NCBI RefSeq assembly: GCF_014651935.1
Contig: NZ_BMXV01000001.1
Location: 248,001 to 312,000, forward strand
Source: Marinobacter zhanjiangensis
Lineage (GTDB): Bacteria > Pseudomonadota > Gammaproteobacteria > Pseudomonadales > Oleiphilaceae
Reading direction: 5' to 3'
DNA length: 64,000 bases
Part shown: one piece after another, positions 55,803-64,000 of the stretch
How positions within the stretch are numbered: the first letter of the stretch is position 1
Layout: each line of letters starts with the position of its first letter
The notes under the pieces: generated by a model
What the model was told of the DNA's origin: nothing
The model's database searches: none
What the model saw: only the letters and a program-made list of their open reading frames with translations
Translations under genes and position numbers: made by a program

Positions 55803-56705
55803 ATGACGTCACAGGATAACGAAATTTCAAAAGGACTTCTGCCAGTGCGTTTCGCCTCACCGACCCACATGCTCCGCATCATCAGCGTGATACTGATGCT
55901 GGCGTTGCTGAGTGCCTGCAGCTCGACGCGTCTGTCATACCGGTTTGCAGACCGGGGAGCGGTCTGGTGGGTCGAGGACTACGTCGACCTGACCGGCAAC
56001 CAGGCCGATGCCTTGCGCGCCGACCTGCGGGGACTCAGAGACTGGCACTGCGAGACGCAGCTCCCGCTTTACTCCGACTGGCTGCAGGAACTGCGCCAGG
56101 AAACCTCAAGCGGAGAACTCCCGCCGGAGCGCATCACCTACCATCGTGAGCACGTCGCCCGTTTCCTGGAGCCCCTGAGCGAGCGGATCGTGCCGGTAGC
56201 CAGCCGCCTGCTGCAAAGCCTGAGCGACGAGCAGGTGAATGAGCTGGTAGCCGGCATGAAAGCGCAACAGGCGGAATATCGACAGGAATATCTTCAGGAG
56301 TCCACCCCCGACGATGCCGTGAACAGGATCCGCGAGCGGGCCGAGCGGTGGCTGGGCGGGCTGAACGATCGCCAGCTTGCCGTGATCCGGCAGTGGGTGG
56401 CGAGCCGGGAAGGGGCCACCGAAGCCTGGCTGGAGGGCCGGCAGCAGTGGCAATCCGCCTTTGCCGGGTTGCTGGCTGAACGACAACAACCGGACTTCGA
56501 GGACCGGCTGCGGGACATGATCCTCAACTATCAGCACTATCAGGGCGAAGCCAGCCAGGCCCGCGCCGTGCAGAACGCCAATGACATTGTCCGCCTGACC
56601 CACCAGCTGCTGGCGGCCGCCGACAACCGTCACTGGCAACACCTGCAGAACGAAACGACGGATCTGCGCCAGGATTTTGTGGCCCTGGCCTGCGCCGCCG
56701 GATAA
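55803..56705 (+). CDS. DUF6279-like lipoprotein
   Basis: This protein has a lipoprotein signal with LLSAC lipobox, then an all-helical, Glu/Gln-rich domain with SYRFADRGAVWWVEDYVDLT and a C-terminal tail ending CAAG. The pattern fits the DUF6279 family. The ATG at 55803 follows GAGAGGGC but gives a 28-residue n-region. A GTG at 55845 (after AAAGGA) or the ATG at 55869 would give a more usual signal peptide. Function is unknown; attachment to a cell membrane is expected. Confidence 0.75.
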   Translation: MTSQDNEISKGLLPVRFASPTHMLRIISVILMLALLSACSSTRLSYRFADRGAVWWVEDYVDLTGNQADALRADLRGLRDWHCETQLPLYSDWLQELRQETSSGELPPERITYHREHVARFLEPLSERIVPVASRLLQSLSDEQVNELVAGMKAQQAEYRQEYLQESTPDDAVNRIRERAERWLGGLNDRQLAVIRQWVASREGATEAWLEGRQQWQSAFAGLLAERQQPDFEDRLRDMILNYQHYQGEASQARAVQNANDIVRLTHQLLAAADNRHWQHLQNETTDLRQDFVALACAAG

Positions 56706-56804
56706 TCCCGGCACTGCCGTTGCGATCACCTTCGGCTTTCCCGAAAACCGGGGCTGGCGTGTATAGTAGGCCGCCTTCAGGCGACTTCAGGTAGCGACCC
56801 ACCC

Positions 56805-58193
56805 ATGCTGGACGAAGAACACCAACCGGTACCGGATACCCGGGCGCCACTGGTGCCACGGATACTGACGGAATGGCGCACCCTGGCCTTGCTGGGCGGG
56901 CCCATCCTGATTGCCCAGCTTGCCCAGATGGCCAACGGCGTGATCGATACCGTCATGGCCGGCCACGCCAGCGCGGAAGACCTGGCGGCCGTGGGCATCG
57001 GCAGCGCCATCTGGATGCCGGTGTTCCTGTTCTTCATGGGTGTACTGGGGGCCTTGCAGCCCATCATTTCCGGCTACAACGGCTCCGGCGAGACCGGGCG
57101 CATCATGCCCGCTACCTGGCAGGGCCTGTACATCGGAGCGGCCAGCGCGGCGCTGATGATCCTGCTGCTGGTCAATATGCAGCCGCTGTTCAGCCTGATG
57201 AACCTGGATGCCCACACCACCATCATTGCCGTTGGCTACCTGGACGCCTTCGCCTGGGGCGTGCCTTTCATGCTGCTGATGGTTGCCCTGCGGGGCCTGA
57301 CCGATGGACTGGGACACACCCGGGTGATCATGGCCTTCTCGGTGCTGGGCACCCTCATCAACCTGCCCCTCAACTGGGCCCTGATCTACGGCAAGTTCGG
57401 CCTGCCCGAAATGGGCGGCGTCGGCTGCGGCTGGGCGACGTCCATTTCCAATGTGATCGCCGCCATTGCCATGGTGGTCTACCTCAATTGCAGCCCCGTC
57501 TACCGGCAGTTCCACCTGATCGCCGACTGGGCAAAACCGGACCCGGAGAACCTGCGCTACATCCTGCGAATTGGCCTGCCTATCGGCTTCACCATCTTTG
57601 TGGAAGCGAGCATGTTCGCGGTCATCGCCCTGTTTCTGGCGCCACTGGGGCCGGTGGTGGTGGCGGGGCACCAGATTGCCCTGAACGTAACCTCGCTGAC
57701 CTTTATGGTGCCCCTGAGCATCGGCATGGCACTCACCCTGCGGATCGCGTTCCTGATGGGCGCCGGCACACCGCGCACCGCCCACCTGCTGTCCCGCAGC
57801 TCGCTGATCCTGGCGGGCCTGACCGCACTGCTGTTCGCCAGCTCACTGTTCGTGTTCGCCGAGGCCATCGCCCGGCTCTACACCAGCGACCCGGAGGTGC
57901 AGCGAGTGACCACCCTGCTGCTGAAATTCGCCGCCGCCTTTCAGATCGCCGATGTTATCCAGGTCACCTGCATCAGCGCCCTGCGCGGCTACAAGGACAC
58001 CAGCATCCCCATGTTCATCATGCTGTTCTCGTTCTGGGGCGTGGGCATGCCGCTGGGCTACGTCCTCACCTTCACCGATCTGATTATCGACGCCATGGGC
58101 GCCCCGGGCTTCTGGGCCGGCATCACCGCCGGCCTGGCCTCGGCGGCATTGCTGCTGGGGTGGCGGTTGTTTCTCTACACGCGAGCAGCCTGA
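56805..58193 (+). CDS. MATE-family efflux transporter (NorM type)
   Basis: This 462-residue inner-membrane protein has twelve helices in two MATE repeats. GGPILIAQLAQMANGVIDTVMAGH is the typical helix 1-2 region (short form ANGVIDTVMAGH). The matching second-repeat sequence is LPIGFTIFVEASMFAVIALFLAPLG. NorM proteins expel cationic drugs using sodium or protons. It is a single gene; a long hairpin follows its stop. Confidence 0.9.
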   Translation: MLDEEHQPVPDTRAPLVPRILTEWRTLALLGGPILIAQLAQMANGVIDTVMAGHASAEDLAAVGIGSAIWMPVFLFFMGVLGALQPIISGYNGSGETGRIMPATWQGLYIGAASAALMILLLVNMQPLFSLMNLDAHTTIIAVGYLDAFAWGVPFMLLMVALRGLTDGLGHTRVIMAFSVLGTLINLPLNWALIYGKFGLPEMGGVGCGWATSISNVIAAIAMVVYLNCSPVYRQFHLIADWAKPDPENLRYILRIGLPIGFTIFVEASMFAVIALFLAPLGPVVVAGHQIALNVTSLTFMVPLSIGMALTLRIAFLMGAGTPRTAHLLSRSSLILAGLTALLFASSLFVFAEAIARLYTSDPEVQRVTTLLLKFAAAFQIADVIQVTCISALRGYKDTSIPMFIMLFSFWGVGMPLGYVLTFTDLIIDAMGAPGFWAGITAGLASAALLLGWRLFLYTRAA

Positions 58194-58204
58194 CCAGCCG
58201 AGAT

Positions 58205-58250
58205 CAGACAGATCGTCACCAGATAGTGACAAAGGGTGACAATTTGTCTG
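58205..58250 (+). terminator. Inverted repeat after the MATE gene
   Basis: CAGACAGATCGTCACC (58205-58220) and GGTGACAATTTGTCTG (58235-58250) pair at 14 of 16 positions around a 14-base loop, twelve bases after the MATE stop. It may be a terminator, or an operator of the following signalling operon. A TATACT -10-like box lies at 58315-58320, without a good -35. Confidence 0.45.
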
Positions 58251-58377
58251 AAAAATACGTCGCCCTCAAAGACACCGGATACTAAACGTTACCCAACGAA
58301 CTGTGACAGGGTTCTATACTCTTTTCATGTAAACACGATATCGCTTCACCCGCCCAGACCAGAGTGTGGTTTCCGCC

Positions 58378-59238
58378 ATGGCCGATACACCTTCAAACAT
58401 GCCAGAGGACCTGCCACCGCAGGAGCTTTCGGCCCGCCTTCAGCAAGCGAACCGGCAGTTGCACCAGTCCGAGAAAATGGCGGCCATTGGCCAGCTGGCG
58501 GCGGGCGTGGCCCATGAGATCAATAACCCCGTGGGCTATGTGTACTCCAACCTGCAAACCCTGGAGCACTACCTGTCGGACCTGTTCCGGCTGACCGACG
58601 CGGTGGAAAGGGCAGACTCCCTCGAAGACCTCCACCAGATCCGCAAGAGTATTGATTACGAATTCCTGCGAGGGGACCTTGAGGACCTGCTGGCGGAATC
58701 CCGGGAGGGCATCGAACGGGTAAAGACCATCATCGCCGCGATGAAGGATTTCACCCATACAGAGGAAGAGGAATTCCGCTACGCCGACCTGCACCGGGGT
58801 ATTGAAACCACCCTCAATGTGGTGAACAACGAACTCAAGTACAGGGCACAGGTGGTGCGGGACTTCGGCGACCTCCCGGAAATCCGCTGCATCATATCCC
58901 AGCTCAACCAGGTCATCATGAACCTGCTGGTGAACGCCGCCCACGCCATCGAAAACACCGGCACCATCACCATTCGTACCCGCCATGAGGGGGATCATGT
59001 CACCCTGGAGTTCGAGGACACGGGCAAGGGTATCGACCCGGCAGACCTGTCCCGTATCTTCGATCCGTTCTTCACCACAAAGCCGGTTGGCAAGGGCACC
59101 GGCCTTGGACTCTCCCTGTCCTTCAATATTATCGAGAAACACCACGGACAGATCACCGCCGCCAGCACGCCCGGCCAGGGCACGCTCTTTCGCATCCGCT
59201 TGCCGATAGAACAGCCGGGAGCGGTTTCCGATGAGTGA
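58378..59238 (+). CDS. Sensor histidine kinase without membrane segments
   Basis: This 286-residue cytosolic kinase has a short N-terminal coiled coil. The phospho-acceptor His46 is in GVAHEINNP. The ATPase domain carries NLLVNAAHAI (N box), EFEDTGKGI (G1) and GKGTGLGLSLS (G2). With no sensor domain it probably responds through partner proteins. Translation may start at ATG 58378 or GTG 58366. Its stop overlaps the next gene by eight bases, indicating coupled synthesis with its response regulator. Confidence 0.88.
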   Translation: MADTPSNMPEDLPPQELSARLQQANRQLHQSEKMAAIGQLAAGVAHEINNPVGYVYSNLQTLEHYLSDLFRLTDAVERADSLEDLHQIRKSIDYEFLRGDLEDLLAESREGIERVKTIIAAMKDFTHTEEEEFRYADLHRGIETTLNVVNNELKYRAQVVRDFGDLPEIRCIISQLNQVIMNLLVNAAHAIENTGTITIRTRHEGDHVTLEFEDTGKGIDPADLSRIFDPFFTTKPVGKGTGLGLSLSFNIIEKHHGQITAASTPGQGTLFRIRLPIEQPGAVSDE

Positions 59239-60610
59239 AAAGCGCCAGCAGCCCGAGAACGCCCAAAAGCTGCCGGACAACCTGCGGGTACTGCTGGTGG
59301 ACGATGAGGAGAACATCCTGCGCAGCCTCAAGCGGCTTCTTCGCCGGGAGCCCTATGAGGTGGTGACCGCGGAGTCCGGTGATGCCGCCATTGGGGTACT
59401 GGAAAACGAACGGGTTGACCTGATCATCTCAGACGCCCGCATGCCGGGCATGGATGGCCCCACCCTGCTGAGCACCGCACGCCGGCGCTGGCCGTGGATC
59501 GTGCGTATCCTGCTGACCGGCTACGCCGACATGAACTCCACCATCAAGGCCATCAACGACGGCCGGATCTACCAGTACATCAGCAAACCCTGGGAAGACG
59601 ACGACCTGCGCACCACCATCCAGCAGGCGCTGGCCTTCCAGTATTCGGAGCGTCGCCGGCTGGCGCTGGAAAAACTGGCCCGCAAGCAGAACCGCGAGCT
59701 AAAAACCCTCAACGAGACGCTGGAGCAGAAGGTGGCGGCAAGAACCACCGAGCTTCAGCAGACCACCGACATGCTGGACGAAACCCTGGCGGAGTTACGG
59801 AAAAGCTATGTCACCACCACCGGGGTCTTCGCTTCCCTGTTCAACCAACGGCTACCGGCGGACCTGCAGACCAACGCTCAGGTCAGCTCCCTGGCCAGGG
59901 CCGTTGCTGCCCACCTGGAAATGGAGGAAAACGCGACCCGAGACCTGGAAATGGCGGCCGCCCTCTACAACCTTGGCAAGCTGGCCTGGTCTGACGAGAT
60001 GCTCAGGGCTCCCTCGGACAAACTGACCCGAGAGCAGGACAGAATCTACCGGCGTTATCCGGAAGCCGGCGAGCAACTGCTGATGGCGCTGGACCCGCTA
60101 CAGGGGGCGGCGGCACTCATACGCCATCAACGGGAGCGTTGGGACGGGCGGGGCTATCCGGACGAGCTCGAGGGCGAGGCCATTCCCCTGGGCGCCCGCA
60201 TACTGCGCCTGACCGTGGATTTCATTGAAATGCAGGCCGGGCTGGTGGTGCGCCACAAGATGCCCCGCGAGGACGCCATCAGGACCATCAAGCGCCAGGG
60301 TGGCCGCCTGTACCAGCCGGAACTGTGTGAAACCTTCACCGAGCTGCTGGAGAACAATGCACCGGACCTTTACCCGGAAGACGACACCATGATCGCCGTC
60401 CCCACCCATGGCCTGGAGCCGGGCATGGTGCTGGCCCGGGATCTCCACGCGGCTTCGGGCATGCTGTTGCTCAATGAAGGCAAGGAGCTGACGGAGCGCC
60501 TGATCGACAAGCTGATCGCGTTCGAGAAGGGCGAACCCCGGGGCACTCGCTACACCCTGTTTATCTGTAAATCCGATGATGCCGACGGGCAAAACGTGGA
60601 GGCCGGCTGA
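59231..60610 (+). CDS. Response regulator with coiled coil and degenerate HD-GYP domain
   Basis: This 459-residue protein has a receiver domain (about 18-135) with Asp68 as phospho-acceptor and the YQYISKPWE tail typical of RpfG-type receivers. A coiled coil (about 140-195) and an HD-GYP-like domain (about 205-390) follow. In that domain the GYP part is kept (RHQRERWDGRGYP) but the HD dyad reads Tyr246-Asn247 in ALYNLGK, and the first histidine of the metal site is also missing. So cyclic-di-GMP hydrolysis is unlikely and a binding or scaffolding role is more probable (inference). It sits between a kinase and a second response regulator. Confidence 0.88.
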   Translation: MSEKRQQPENAQKLPDNLRVLLVDDEENILRSLKRLLRREPYEVVTAESGDAAIGVLENERVDLIISDARMPGMDGPTLLSTARRRWPWIVRILLTGYADMNSTIKAINDGRIYQYISKPWEDDDLRTTIQQALAFQYSERRRLALEKLARKQNRELKTLNETLEQKVAARTTELQQTTDMLDETLAELRKSYVTTTGVFASLFNQRLPADLQTNAQVSSLARAVAAHLEMEENATRDLEMAAALYNLGKLAWSDEMLRAPSDKLTREQDRIYRRYPEAGEQLLMALDPLQGAAALIRHQRERWDGRGYPDELEGEAIPLGARILRLTVDFIEMQAGLVVRHKMPREDAIRTIKRQGGRLYQPELCETFTELLENNAPDLYPEDDTMIAVPTHGLEPGMVLARDLHAASGMLLLNEGKELTERLIDKLIAFEKGEPRGTRYTLFICKSDDADGQNVEAG

Positions 60611-60612
60611 CG

Positions 60613-61140
60613 ATGACGCATATCCTGTTGCTGGATGATGAAGCCAATATCCTGACCGCCCTCAGGCGACTGCTGCGCGACGAGGGTTGGCAGGTGGACA
60701 CCTTTACCGACGCCGAGTCTGCCATCGACGCGCTTCAGTCCACCGCCTACAGCGTTATTGTCTCCGACTACAAGATGCCGGTGATGGACGGGGTCACCTT
60801 CCTGCAGTTCGCCCGTCAGCGCCAGCCCGATGCCATCCGCCTGATGCTCAGTGGCCATGGCGACCGGCAGTCAATGATCAATGCCATCAACCGCGCCGAG
60901 ATCTACCGGTTCCTGTCCAAGCCCTGGGAAGAATACGAGATCCAGGCCGCTATACGCTCCGCCGTGGACCTTTACCAGGTCACCCTGGAAAACCGCCAGC
61001 TACTGGACCAGGTAAAACGCCAGAATGACCTGCTGCGCCAGCGGGAGGAAGAGCTGCTGCGGCTGGAGCACGATAACCCGGGCATTACCCGGGTACGCCG
61101 GGATCAGGATGGTTCTATCGTTATCAACGACGTTCTCTGA
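60613..61140 (+). CDS. Single-domain response regulator with C-terminal coiled coil
   Basis: This 175-residue protein has one receiver domain with the acidic pair DDE (8-10), phospho-acceptor Asp52 and the YRFLSKPWEEYE tail. A predicted coiled coil (about 130-160) replaces an output domain. It resembles the receivers of the two neighbouring proteins, suggesting duplication. It starts two bases after the HD-GYP gene. Confidence 0.88.
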   Translation: MTHILLLDDEANILTALRRLLRDEGWQVDTFTDAESAIDALQSTAYSVIVSDYKMPVMDGVTFLQFARQRQPDAIRLMLSGHGDRQSMINAINRAEIYRFLSKPWEEYEIQAAIRSAVDLYQVTLENRQLLDQVKRQNDLLRQREEELLRLEHDNPGITRVRRDQDGSIVINDVL

Positions 61141-61148
61141 CCACTGCC

Positions 61149-61817
61149 ATGGCTGATTTCATTCCCGAGGAAAACCGGCTCAATCTCAAGGTGGTTTTCT
61201 ACGGCCCTGCACTCAGCGGCAAGACCACCAACCTGATGCAGCTGCACAGTCAGTTGATGCCGGAACGCATTGGCGAGCTGATGGTGCTGGAAACCCGCGA
61301 CGACCGCACCCTTTTCTTCGACATGCTGCCGATCGGACTGAAAGGCGGCCATGGCCTGGACCTGCGTCTGAAACTCTACACAGTTCCCGGCCAGGTGCAG
61401 CACGACAGCACCCGCAAGGCCGTGCTGTCCCGCGCCGACGGCATCCTGTTCGTGGCGGACTCCCAGCGCAACCAGCAGGATAACAACGCCATGGCTTTCG
61501 GCAACCTGGAAGAAAACCTGGAGAAAGTCGGCCTGGACATCGAAGCGGTGCCCATCGTTATCCAGTTCAACAAGCGGGACATGCCCGACACCGTTGCCGA
61601 GGACGAACTCCAGCAACGCTGGGCCCACACCCCCTGGTCACCGCTGCAGATGGCCAGCGCCCTCAACGGTACCGGGGTGGTGGAGACGTTCCGTGAACTG
61701 CTGGACCGTCTCTACACCGTGGCCGACCAGGAATTCAGGCTGGCAAGGGATCATGGTATTGAAAGAGCAACCTTCGTGGAACGACTCAGTGCAAGGGGGT
61801 CAGATGCGACGCCTTGA
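61149..61817 (+). CDS. MglA-like small GTPase
   Basis: This 222-residue cytosolic GTPase has the P-loop GPALSGKTT (19-27), a G3-type VPGQV and the guanine motif NKRDMPD. Those features, and KVVFYGPALSGKTTNL in particular, are those of bacterial MglA-type Ras-like GTPases that set polarity and localise motility or signalling complexes. No MglB/roadblock GAP gene is seen in the window. The gene lies nine bases after the response regulator and overlaps the next kinase by 14 bases, so the GTPase is made with the two-component proteins. Confidence 0.9.
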   Translation: MADFIPEENRLNLKVVFYGPALSGKTTNLMQLHSQLMPERIGELMVLETRDDRTLFFDMLPIGLKGGHGLDLRLKLYTVPGQVQHDSTRKAVLSRADGILFVADSQRNQQDNNAMAFGNLEENLEKVGLDIEAVPIVIQFNKRDMPDTVAEDELQQRWAHTPWSPLQMASALNGTGVVETFRELLDRLYTVADQEFRLARDHGIERATFVERLSARGSDATP

Positions 61818-62940
61818 AGACGATCCTGTCCTGTCCGACCTGCTGGAAACGTCGCAGATCCAACGCCTGGAGGCCAGCCTTGCCCGCCTGGGTCTTGGCC
61901 AGGTATCCCTGAGTGAAGAAAAACGACAGGGCGCGATACCGGTGGAGTTCAACCTGGAAACCGTCGGCTGGCTCAGCGCCGACTGCGACGCCGATAGCCT
62001 CAAAGCCACCGCCGAACTGGTCGCCTTCATCCTGTTTTTTGTCGCCAAGTACCGCCTGGCGGCCGACATCCACCATGACGCCACCGAAGCCGGCTACGCC
62101 GAACTGCAACGCAAGCACAAGGCACTGCAGGAATCCGAAGCCCGCTACCGGACACTCTCCGGCCAGTTACAGGAGCGGGTAAAGGAGCAGGTCGCCACCA
62201 TCCAGAAAGCCCAGCAGGAACTTTACGAAAGCGCCCGGACCCGCTCCGTCGGGCAACTGGCGGCCGGCATTGCCCATGAGATCAACAACCCGATCGGGTT
62301 CATCAAGAGCAACCTGAAAGTGGCGGGCGATTACCTGGACGACCTGGAGGCCAAGCTGCCGGATGACAGGGAAACCCGAGAACTGCTGGAAGACTTCCGC
62401 GACCTGCTGTCCGAATCCCTGGATGGCTCCAGCCGCATTGCCACCATCGTGGCGGACCTGAAGACCTTCTCCAGCATTGATCATGCAGACTACACCCACT
62501 GCAATATCAACGACCTGCTCAAGGCGGCCCTGCACCTGCTAAAAACCAGCTACGCTGACCGCAGGCTGACCATCGATGAACGTCTCGGCGAGCTGCCGGA
62601 AATACCCGGCAACCCGGCGCGACTATCGGAAGCCTTCTACAATGTGCTGGACAACGCTGCCAGGGCCATCCCGGAAGACGGCCGCATCGTGGTGAAAACG
62701 GCCACCGACAACAGCGGTAACATCGCGGTGGTTATCCAGGATAACGGCTGTGGTATGGCCGAGGATATTCAGGGCCAGGTGTTCGACCCTTTCTTCACCA
62801 GCCGCCCGGTAGGCTCCGGCACGGGTCTCGGACTGACGGTGGCACGGGACACGGTCAGGGCCCACAAGGGTCTGATTCGACTGGAAAGCCGCGAGGCCAA
62901 CGGCACCCGGGTCACCATGTTGCTGCCGCAGGCCTCCTAA
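61804..62940 (+). CDS. Sensor histidine kinase with an unrecognised N-terminal domain
   Basis: This 378-residue cytosolic kinase has an N-terminal region of about 90 residues that I cannot assign (for example GAIPVEFNLETVGWLSAD), a coiled coil, then His158 in GIAHEINNP and the ATPase motifs NVLDNAARAI, IQDNGCGM and GSGTGLGLTVA. The DHp and ATPase parts closely resemble the kinase at 58378. The start at 61804 lies inside the GTPase gene and follows AAGGGGGT. The N-terminal domain may sense the state of the GTPase or a small molecule (inference). Confidence 0.87.
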   Translation: MRRLEDDPVLSDLLETSQIQRLEASLARLGLGQVSLSEEKRQGAIPVEFNLETVGWLSADCDADSLKATAELVAFILFFVAKYRLAADIHHDATEAGYAELQRKHKALQESEARYRTLSGQLQERVKEQVATIQKAQQELYESARTRSVGQLAAGIAHEINNPIGFIKSNLKVAGDYLDDLEAKLPDDRETRELLEDFRDLLSESLDGSSRIATIVADLKTFSSIDHADYTHCNINDLLKAALHLLKTSYADRRLTIDERLGELPEIPGNPARLSEAFYNVLDNAARAIPEDGRIVVKTATDNSGNIAVVIQDNGCGMAEDIQGQVFDPFFTSRPVGSGTGLGLTVARDTVRAHKGLIRLESREANGTRVTMLLPQAS

Positions 62941-62956
62941 CCCGACCAGGATAACC

Positions 62957-64000
62957 ATGGCAAAACGTTACGCATCCCTCTTTACCGGCGACTCACAGAG
63001 CGAGGATGACGCCACCGCGGACAGCGGCAAGCGCCAGCCCTATCGCCTGCTACTGGTGGATGACGAGCCCAACATCCTTTCCGCCCTGAAACGGGTTTTC
63101 AAACGGGAGAACTACGAGCTGCTGTTCGCCAGGAACGCTGCCGAGGCCCTGAAAGTGCTTGAACGGGAGCCGGTGGAGCTGATCATGACCGACTTCATGA
63201 TGCCGGGCATGAATGGCAGCGAGCTGCTGCGTACCGTCCGCGAGCACTGGCCCCGGACCATTCGCATCATGCTCACCGGCCAGGCCAACACCGACGCGGT
63301 CATGGGCTCGATCAAGGATGGCGCGGTCTACCGTTTCATCCTCAAGCCCTGGAACGATGACGACCTGCGCCTGACCATTGCCCTGGCCCTGGAACAGTAC
63401 GAACTGATCGAGAAGACACGCGAGCTGAAACAGCAGAACCAGAAACAGAACAAGGACCTGGAGACCATCGCCAAACTCGGTGGCACCAACCGCAGCCAGC
63501 TGGCGATCATGCTGCACAAGAAGGGCTGGCTGAACCCCCAGCAGATCCAGCAACTGCACCGGGAAATGCAGAACCAGAAGGCGCCGGTGGTACGCCAGCT
63601 GCTCAAGCACGACTGGGTGGACTTCCGGAAAGTGCGGGACCTGCTGCGGGACGAACTGATGTTCGAGGAAATCGACCTGCGGGAATTCCAGGCCGACCCC
63701 GGCCTGCTGTCACTGGTGCCTCAGTCCGTCTGCCTGCGCCAGCTCGTTCTGCCGTTGCGGGTTCAGGGCAAACGTCTGCGCCTGGCCATGGTGGATCCCA
63801 TGGACATCAACCTGATCGATGAACTGGGCTTTATGACCGGCTACACCATCCACCCCCTGCTGGTGGAGGCGGGTCAGATGCAGGCCAAGCTCAACGAGAT
63901 CTTCGGCGAACAGACCGATAACATCGATGAAATGACCACCAAAGTCGGCACCGATGACCCCTATGAGGGCATCGAGATCGTGCTGGACGACGAAGAAAGC
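62957..64000 (+). CDS. REC-MshEN protein, C-terminal end outside the window
   Basis: The frame starts at ATG 62957 and is still open at the window end (348 codons). A receiver domain (about 30-145) with phospho-acceptor Asp79 in MTDFMMPGMNG and the FILKPWNDDD tail is followed by helices with QLAIMLHKKGWLNPQQIQQL. A domain at about 250-315 contains LVPQSVCLRQLVLPLRVQ, LAMVDPMDINLIDELGF and TGYTIHPLLVE, the MshEN/GspE-N pattern. MshEN domains of type II/IV secretion ATPases bind cyclic-di-GMP. It is the last gene seen of the signalling operon. Confidence 0.85.
   Translation, partial: MAKRYASLFTGDSQSEDDATADSGKRQPYRLLLVDDEPNILSALKRVFKRENYELLFARNAAEALKVLEREPVELIMTDFMMPGMNGSELLRTVREHWPRTIRIMLTGQANTDAVMGSIKDGAVYRFILKPWNDDDLRLTIALALEQYELIEKTRELKQQNQKQNKDLETIAKLGGTNRSQLAIMLHKKGWLNPQQIQQLHREMQNQKAPVVRQLLKHDWVDFRKVRDLLRDELMFEEIDLREFQADPGLLSLVPQSVCLRQLVLPLRVQGKRLRLAMVDPMDINLIDELGFMTGYTIHPLLVEAGQMQAKLNEIFGEQTDNIDEMTTKVGTDDPYEGIEIVLDDEES

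Overview
The window is GC-rich bacterial chromosome with dense operons, 4-base start/stop overlaps and sigma-28 type promoters in front of chemoreceptor genes. The gene content (branched-chain and fatty acyl-CoA oxidation, TRAP uptake, Aer-type receptor, Mrp-type antiporter) and protein character suggest a marine gammaproteobacterium, most like Marinobacter. That assignment is inference from protein style, not from a marker gene. No rRNA, tRNA, CRISPR array or intact insertion sequence was seen.

Layout. (1) 1-9533: the end of a thiolase gene, then a minus-strand valine/fatty acid degradation operon: mmsA, enoyl-CoA hydratase, mmsB, 3-hydroxyisobutyryl-CoA hydrolase, acyl-CoA dehydrogenase, crotonase, 2,4-dienoyl-CoA-reductase-like SDR, dienoyl-CoA-isomerase-like crotonase. 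A LysR regulator is divergent from mmsA, with a clear inverted-repeat operator between them. (2) 9804-20448: a plus-strand cluster with a sulfonate/nitrate-type ABC importer, GntR/UTRA regulator, an AprA-like flavoprotein, an AprB-like 2[4Fe-4S] ferredoxin, a HEAT-repeat protein, a 7Fe ferredoxin, a tiny exported peptide, a DUF971 protein, a YeiH-type exporter, ferredoxin-NADP reductase and an Mrp/ApbC Fe-S carrier. It reads as one redox pathway for an imported, probably sulfur-containing compound, with no oxygenase. Two matching near-palindromes lie upstream of the importer and of the GntR gene. (3) 20491-24792: ParA-like ATPase, a lipase with a DUF6795-like partner (possible effector/immunity pair), and an unassigned membrane transporter. 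(4) 25047-36825: thiolase, glutaryl-CoA dehydrogenase and a two-subunit acyl-CoA dehydrogenase (dicarboxylate-type beta-oxidation), class II aldolase, crotonase, amidase and a TRAP transporter.

(5) 37136-46787: two chemoreceptors, each with a sigma-28 promoter, an NSS-family transporter, a DMT permease, a DUF1415 protein and modABC. Between the first receptor and the NSS transporter lie two 76-bp hairpin elements in opposite orientation whose stems show compensating changes. (6) 46839-55721: a DUF4397 lipoprotein and a ten-gene Mrp/Mnh-type antiporter operon in the gene order of the membrane arm of archaeal Mbh complexes, with no intact MnhA. (7) 55803-64000: a lipoprotein, a MATE exporter, and a tightly coupled signalling operon: histidine kinase, response regulator with degenerate HD-GYP, response regulator, MglA-like GTPase, second histidine kinase, and a REC-MshEN protein running off the window.

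The two most likely under-described systems are the AprBA-like redox/transport cluster (9.8-20.4 kb) and the kinase/GTPase/cyclic-di-GMP-type signalling operon (58.4-64 kb).
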